Origin: an uncultured Eubacteriales bacterium | GTDB taxonomy: Bacteria > Bacillota > Clostridia > Oscillospirales > Ruminococcaceae | Direction of reading: 5' to 3' | Assembly: GCA_900314975.1 (NCBI GenBank) | Contig: OMXI01000006.1 | Coordinates: forward strand, 1 to 64,000 | Length of the DNA stretch: 64,000 nucleotides | Part shown: piece by piece, positions 59,998 to 64,000 of the stretch | Layout of the letters: every line of letters begins with the position of its first letter | Position numbering within the stretch: the first letter of the stretch is position 1 | Position numbers and translations under genes: made by a program | The notes under the pieces: generated by a model | Databases searched by the model: none | What the model saw: only the letters and a program-made list of their open reading frames with translations | What the model was told of the DNA's origin: nothing

Positions 59998-61923
59998 GTG
60001 AGCAAGAGAAAGAACATCTGTTTTATAACTGCGCGACCCGAAAAGTCGCACGGCAAACGTGTGCTTGACGGTATTTTTACGCAATGTCAGAAATACGGCT
60101 ATAATGTCAGCGTTGTTTCCTCGCTGACACATCTGCAGAATTTCGCAAAGACCTTTAACATAGGCGAACAAAACATCTATAATCTTATCGACTACAGCAA
60201 CTTTGACGCTGTTATTCTCGATACTCTTGCGCTTACAGAGGATTACACGGGCAACACGATAAAAAAGATAAGCGACAGGATCGAAAAAGAATGCAAGGTG
60301 CCTGTTGTTGCACTTATCGTGCCATACAGAGATTTTTACTGCGTTAAAAACTACAACGAGCCTATCCTGCGCGAGATGTGCCGCCACATAGTTGAGGTAC
60401 ACGGCAAAGAAAACATCTGCATACTGACAGGTCCTAAAGGACACACCGAGGCAGAGTCAAGGCTTTCGATATTCCTTGACGAGCTTTCAAAGCACAATAT
60501 TTCTGTCTCAAACGAACATATCGTTTACGGCGATTTCTGGTACACAAGCGGTATCGAGCTTGCAGAGGACCTGCTTGACGGTACGGTTTCAATGCCCGAA
60601 GCGGTAATATGTGCAAGCGACCATATGGCTCTCGGGCTTATTGAAAAGCTGACGACAAACGGCGTAAAGATTCCCGAAGACCTTATTGTTATTGGTTACG
60701 AGGGTACCTCGGAAGCTGCTTTAAGCAGAATTACGCTGACAACATACGAATCAAACGAAAAGATGTCGGCTGCAAAGGCTGTAGACTACATAAGAGAACA
60801 GATAGAACCCGGTGCGGAAATACTTCCGTTTACGACCACTGCAGAAAACAATATTCACACGGGTATGAGCTGCGGCTGCAATCCCGATATTGACAGAAAT
60901 TCATCTGTTTTCAAAGATGCGCTTTATCTGACGATACGCAATTACTGCTCTACCGATTTTACCGAAAATGTTGATATCGGACAGCTTATGGAAAGCTATG
61001 TGTTTGAAAAGCTGACAAGCTCGGGTACACCGCAAAGCTGTATCGACAACATCTACGAAAACACAAATCTTATCGAGCCGTTCACGAATTTCTATCTGTG
61101 TCTGCTTGATGACTGGCTTGATATTGATTCCGAGCTGCTTACAGGCTACCCCGAAAAGATGCGTATGGTGCTTGCAAGCTCAAACAACGGTGAAATGAGC
61201 TTCCATATGAAAAGTGACAGTCTTGTTTTCTTTACAAATCAGATGATACCGCGCATACACGAGGATTGTGACAAGCCCTATGTCTTTTATTTCTCAGCGG
61301 TGCATTTCAATGAAAAGACGCTGGGATATGCGGTTTTGCAAAGAGAGCTTTCAAGTCAGCACACTATCAACCTTGTTTACCGCAACTGGCTGAGATTTGT
61401 AAACAGCTCGCTTGAAATGGTAAGAGCCAAAAACAAGTATATGCTTATGTCTGTCAAGGACGAAATGACAGGTCTTTACAACAGACGCGGAATGTATGAG
61501 GAGCTTGACAAAATGCTCTCGAAATCACGCAGAGCTGACAGCTTGTTTGCTATTGTTGTCGATATGGATAGGCTCAAATACATCAACGATACCTACGGTC
61601 ACAGCGAGGGCGATTTCAGCATTATGACTGTCGCAAAGGCAGTTCAGGCAATTGCAATGACAAATGAAAGATGTGTGCGCGCAGGCGGTGACGAGTTCTT
61701 TATTGTCGGTGTGGGTGACTATGACGAGTCCGACATCAACAAACGTATGGATAAGTTCAACAAGGTTATGAAAGAATTGTCCGACAACTCTGGCAAGCCG
61801 TATGTGATCTCCGCGAGCATAGGATGTGCTGTAGGCGCAAAGGACACCTTCGACGAGACATTGTCAGCAGCAGATAAGGCTATGTACAGCAGCAAGCAAA
61901 AGAAAAAGAAAGTAAGAGAATAA
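59998..61923 (+). CDS. Diguanylate cyclase with cytoplasmic LacI-type ligand-binding domain
   Basis: 641 aa. The first ~290 residues are a type I periplasmic-binding fold (ICASDHMALGLIEKL, VIGYEGTSEAAL) without a signal peptide or DNA-binding domain; a middle region (~290-470) of unclear fold follows; the C-terminus is a GGDEF domain (DEMTGLYNRRGMYEEL, CVRAGGDEFFIVG). It probably makes c-di-GMP in response to an internal sugar-like ligand. No RxxD inhibitory site is visible before GGDEF. GTG start with GGAAAGGAAG. Monocistronic. Confidence 0.92.
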   Translation: MSKRKNICFITARPEKSHGKRVLDGIFTQCQKYGYNVSVVSSLTHLQNFAKTFNIGEQNIYNLIDYSNFDAVILDTLALTEDYTGNTIKKISDRIEKECKVPVVALIVPYRDFYCVKNYNEPILREMCRHIVEVHGKENICILTGPKGHTEAESRLSIFLDELSKHNISVSNEHIVYGDFWYTSGIELAEDLLDGTVSMPEAVICASDHMALGLIEKLTTNGVKIPEDLIVIGYEGTSEAALSRITLTTYESNEKMSAAKAVDYIREQIEPGAEILPFTTTAENNIHTGMSCGCNPDIDRNSSVFKDALYLTIRNYCSTDFTENVDIGQLMESYVFEKLTSSGTPQSCIDNIYENTNLIEPFTNFYLCLLDDWLDIDSELLTGYPEKMRMVLASSNNGEMSFHMKSDSLVFFTNQMIPRIHEDCDKPYVFYFSAVHFNEKTLGYAVLQRELSSQHTINLVYRNWLRFVNSSLEMVRAKNKYMLMSVKDEMTGLYNRRGMYEELDKMLSKSRRADSLFAIVVDMDRLKYINDTYGHSEGDFSIMTVAKAVQAIAMTNERCVRAGGDEFFIVGVGDYDESDINKRMDKFNKVMKELSDNSGKPYVISASIGCAVGAKDTFDETLSAADKAMYSSKQKKKKVRE

Positions 61924-61928
61924 ACAAA

Positions 61929-61965
61929 AAACCGTTTCGGGCAAACAAGTCCGAAGCGGTTTTTT
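61929..61965 (+). terminator. Terminator of the diguanylate cyclase gene
   Basis: An 11-nt stem with one internal G-T (61930-61940 with 61951-61961) then a T-run; overlaps the 3' side of the converging ABC operon. Confidence 0.85.
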
Positions 61966-61989
61966 CAATATAAAAGGGATAGTAAATGC

Positions 61990-62715
61990 TTATTTCTCGA
62001 GCCTCTCTACGCCCTTGAGATATACCTTTGTGCTGATGTAGTAGGAAACGGCATAAAGCGGTACAGCAGATATTAGTATTTTGCCGAAAATGCTCTTCCA
62101 AAGACCTTTTAGGCTGATACCTGACAAAAATTTAAAGATTTTCTCCATTACATCGTCCTGGCTGCCTAGCCACGAGAGGTCGGCAAAAAGGAAATACAGT
62201 GCAGCGATAAAAATCACTGCGAACAGCAGCAATGCCTTGACCAGCCCACCGACCTTTGAACCGAAAGCGTAGAAAAACGGCAGCTCGATAGCTCGAAGCA
62301 GCAGCACAAGCAAAGCAATAGCTATCATCATGCCCGTTACATCAGGCACATCGGAAGACATTTTACGCATTATTATATTCATAACTGACGAGAAACAAAA
62401 GCAGCAGACAAGAGCAGCCAGGATAATGATATAGATGCTGCCCACCTGAAGCTTTATGCCGTGCGGTGCAGCGGCGTTGTAGTATCCCCACTTTTTGCGC
62501 TCGTCGGTCTGAACCAAGCCCGAGGCACACATACCGATAACAAGGAATGACGAGCCTGACATAATAAAGAAAAATACATAGAACAATACTCCCTCTGGTT
62601 TATCATCACCTGTTGCCGTGGTAGGCAGGAAAAGATTGAAAAACAGCATAAGACCGAGCATAACACCGAGTATAAGCTTGTTGGTCTTTATCTCTTTGTA
62701 AAGGTATCCCAGCAT
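61990..62715 (-). CDS. ABC-2 type transporter permease subunit
   Basis: 241 aa with six predicted membrane helices; opens LGYLYKEIKTNKLILGVML, the usual cytoplasmic start of ABC-2 permeases. No export substrate is evident. It starts exactly at the end of the second permease gene, so the two form a heterodimeric channel served by the ATPase encoded upstream. Confidence 0.85.
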   Translation of the reverse strand: MLGYLYKEIKTNKLILGVMLGLMLFFNLFLPTTATGDDKPEGVLFYVFFFIMSGSSFLVIGMCASGLVQTDERKKWGYYNAAAPHGIKLQVGSIYIIILAALVCCFCFSSVMNIIMRKMSSDVPDVTGMMIAIALLVLLLRAIELPFFYAFGSKVGGLVKALLLFAVIFIAALYFLFADLSWLGSQDDVMEKIFKFLSGISLKGLWKSIFGKILISAVPLYAVSYYISTKVYLKGVERLEK

Positions 62716-63611
62716 CAGTTCTCATCTCCTTTGGCTGCTTTCTTTGGCTTTGAAAGTGAGCCGAAAAAGCTCTTTTTCTCTTTTTTATCCTCAAGCGTCT
62801 GCCCTGCAAGGTCGAACGGGCGTTTTAGCGCACTGACGCTTATAAAGTACAAAGCGACTGACAATGCGATAAGGAGTATTACTAATACCCACCAATAGCT
62901 TATAAAGAAGTTCTTAACAGTAATAAAGTCTTCTTTAAGGTACTTTGAAAACTCCATGTTGTCCGATAGATCTGAAGACAGTCCTGGTTCTATGTCAAGT
63001 TGTGGGTTTTCAGCTTTGAATTTGTCCTGATAAGCGAGCAGTCTGTTGATTATAACAAAACACCCTGCAAGATACAGACAGAAAAATGTTGCTGAAAAGA
63101 CAAACTGTGCTTTTTTCTGCTGCCTGAAACGGTAGAAACAGAACAGGCGGAAAATGTACATAATAAAGGTCAAAAACGCAAAAGTAATAAACACCAAAAC
63201 AAAATATGCGTGGAATATCTCACCGAAAACGGCGCAGAGCATTAGAGTCATTAGAATGTGCACAACAAGCATCGACAAAAGCATTATGCCTGTTGAGATG
63301 TACGCTGCACTGACGACCTGCTTTTCGCTCATCGGTGTGGAGCGCTGAAAATCGCTCCAGCGGGACACGATGTCAGAGTTGATATTATCTGCGACAAAAC
63401 CCGAAAGCGCAAGCATAGTGCCAAAAATTGCCAAGTAAAAGGTTATATTCGTAGTGTTTTTGACCGCTTCTTCACTCAAAAGGCGCAGGTTTCCGTGAAC
63501 AGCCGAAAGCTTGACAAGCACGCATATCAGCATCAGAAAGAAATATATACCGAGCGATATGTATATCTTTTTTCGGGTGAGATATATCTCTTTGAAAATA
63601 AGTCCCTTCAT
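62715..63611 (-). CDS. ABC-2 type transporter permease subunit
   Basis: 298 aa, about six membrane helices plus a basic C-terminal tail (KKEKKSFFGSLSKPKKAAK). Opens KGLIFKEIYLTRKKIYISLG. RWSDFQRSTPMSEKQVVSAAYIST is typical of YtrC/BcrB-like permeases. It lies 1 nt after the ATPase gene. Confidence 0.85.
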   Translation of the reverse strand: MKGLIFKEIYLTRKKIYISLGIYFFLMLICVLVKLSAVHGNLRLLSEEAVKNTTNITFYLAIFGTMLALSGFVADNINSDIVSRWSDFQRSTPMSEKQVVSAAYISTGIMLLSMLVVHILMTLMLCAVFGEIFHAYFVLVFITFAFLTFIMYIFRLFCFYRFRQQKKAQFVFSATFFCLYLAGCFVIINRLLAYQDKFKAENPQLDIEPGLSSDLSDNMEFSKYLKEDFITVKNFFISYWWVLVILLIALSVALYFISVSALKRPFDLAGQTLEDKKEKKSFFGSLSKPKKAAKGDEN

Positions 63612-63612
63612 A

Positions 63613-64000
63613 TCAGCTCCACTCCTTCTTTTCGCGGTTCACATAGAAAAGCATTATCTCTTCAAGCGTTGTATGGTCAATAACAAGTCCCGAATACTTT
63701 CTTGCAAAGACCGATTTGTCGCTGACCATTACCTCAACGCCGTAGTCCCCTATCCTTGCGGAAATATAGTCCCCTTTCTCTATATTGTTGAAATCAGATT
63801 TAGAGCATTTTACAACGCCGTGGCTTTCGAGTATCTCGTCTTTATATCCCGAAATAAGCAGCTTGCCCTTGTCAATAAAGGTAACGCTGTCGGCTATCTT
63901 TTCAAGGTCTGATGTAATGTGGGAGGACATCAAAATAGAGTGCTCCTCGTCCTGAAGATACTCAAGAAAAATATCGAGTATCTCGTTTCTTACAACAGGG
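63613..64000 (-). CDS. ABC transporter ATP-binding protein, 3' part (cut by window edge)
   Basis: Only the C-terminal ~128 codons are in the window; the gene continues to the right. It includes the D-loop/H-loop side of the nucleotide-binding domain (EEHSILMSSHITSDLEKIADSV, with the switch histidine) and a ~60-residue accessory tail. Walker A, the signature and Walker B must lie beyond 64000. Partner of the two permeases. Confidence 0.9.
   Translation of the reverse strand, partial: PVVRNEILDIFLEYLQDEEHSILMSSHITSDLEKIADSVTFIDKGKLLISGYKDEILESHGVVKCSKSDFNNIEKGDYISARIGDYGVEVMVSDKSVFARKYSGLVIDHTTLEEIMLFYVNREKKEWS

Overview
The window looks like chromosome from an anaerobic, spore-forming Clostridia species, most likely Oscillospiraceae/Ruminococcaceae. 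This is inferred from gene content and not from a marker gene. The evidence is a complete spoIIIAA-AH operon, an oxygen-sensitive class III ribonucleotide reductase system, ThyX as the only thymidylate synthase, an alanine T-box leader, very consistent TTGACA-17-TATAAT promoters with strong Shine-Dalgarno sites, and two secreted proteins that combine BspA-like leucine-rich repeats with three CWB2 modules. No rRNA, tRNA, CRISPR array, insertion sequence or prophage was recognised.

Layout. 0-6 kb: a 22-nt tandem repeat at the left edge, a small unknown gene, an LRR-CWB2 surface protein, a gene-poor stretch with a consensus promoter and a distant terminator but no convincing ORF, a TerD-like protein, and a stand-alone structured RNA. 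6-13 kb: a GMP synthase ATPase subunit without an amidotransferase domain, a Xer-type recombinase, and a leftward operon thyX - DJ-1 protein - 5-FCL - mltG - U32 peptidase. 13-22.7 kb: the leftward housekeeping operon asp23-like, nusB, Kae1-like, xseA, xseB, ispA, dxs, tlyA, nadK, argR, recN. 22.9-27.7 kb: spoIIIAA-AH, with a candidate sigma-E promoter. 27.9-32.9 kb: rightward MoxR - DUF58 - transglutaminase operon. 33-36 kb: nrdD-nrdG with a NrdR-type operator. 36-40.5 kb: a redox operon (GlpA-like, GlpB-like, DUF1667, metallo-hydrolase) and a small membrane protein. 40.5-49.9 kb: a candidate small RNA, pyrE, a HAD phosphatase, the second LRR-CWB2 protein, a GNAT, an AGCS symporter, a cell-wall amidase, and a pyrB carrying a PyrI-type zinc tail. 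50-57 kb: T-box - alaS - HIT - comEC - holA - rnmV. 57-64 kb: an RlmA-like methyltransferase, small membrane proteins, a ligand-sensing diguanylate cyclase, and an ABC-2 transporter cut by the right edge.

Main observation. Between the TerD-like gene and guaA lies an RNA gene (about 5513-5788) with a perfect consensus promoter and a rho-independent terminator. It is built of two tandem units with the same topology: an outer stem enclosing two crossing helices (a pseudoknot), a shared 11-nt sequence after the second strand, and a hairpin inside the pseudoknot. The helices differ in sequence between the units but still pair, which is covariation inside one molecule. Other leads are a NrdD that stops before any recognisable glycyl-radical motif, an orphan promoter-to-terminator unit at 2.7-3.4 kb, a small RNA with an exposed CCUCUCC stretch at 40.6 kb, four repeated acidic DEIL-type motifs in the MltG cytoplasmic tail, and a PyrB fused to only the zinc part of PyrI.
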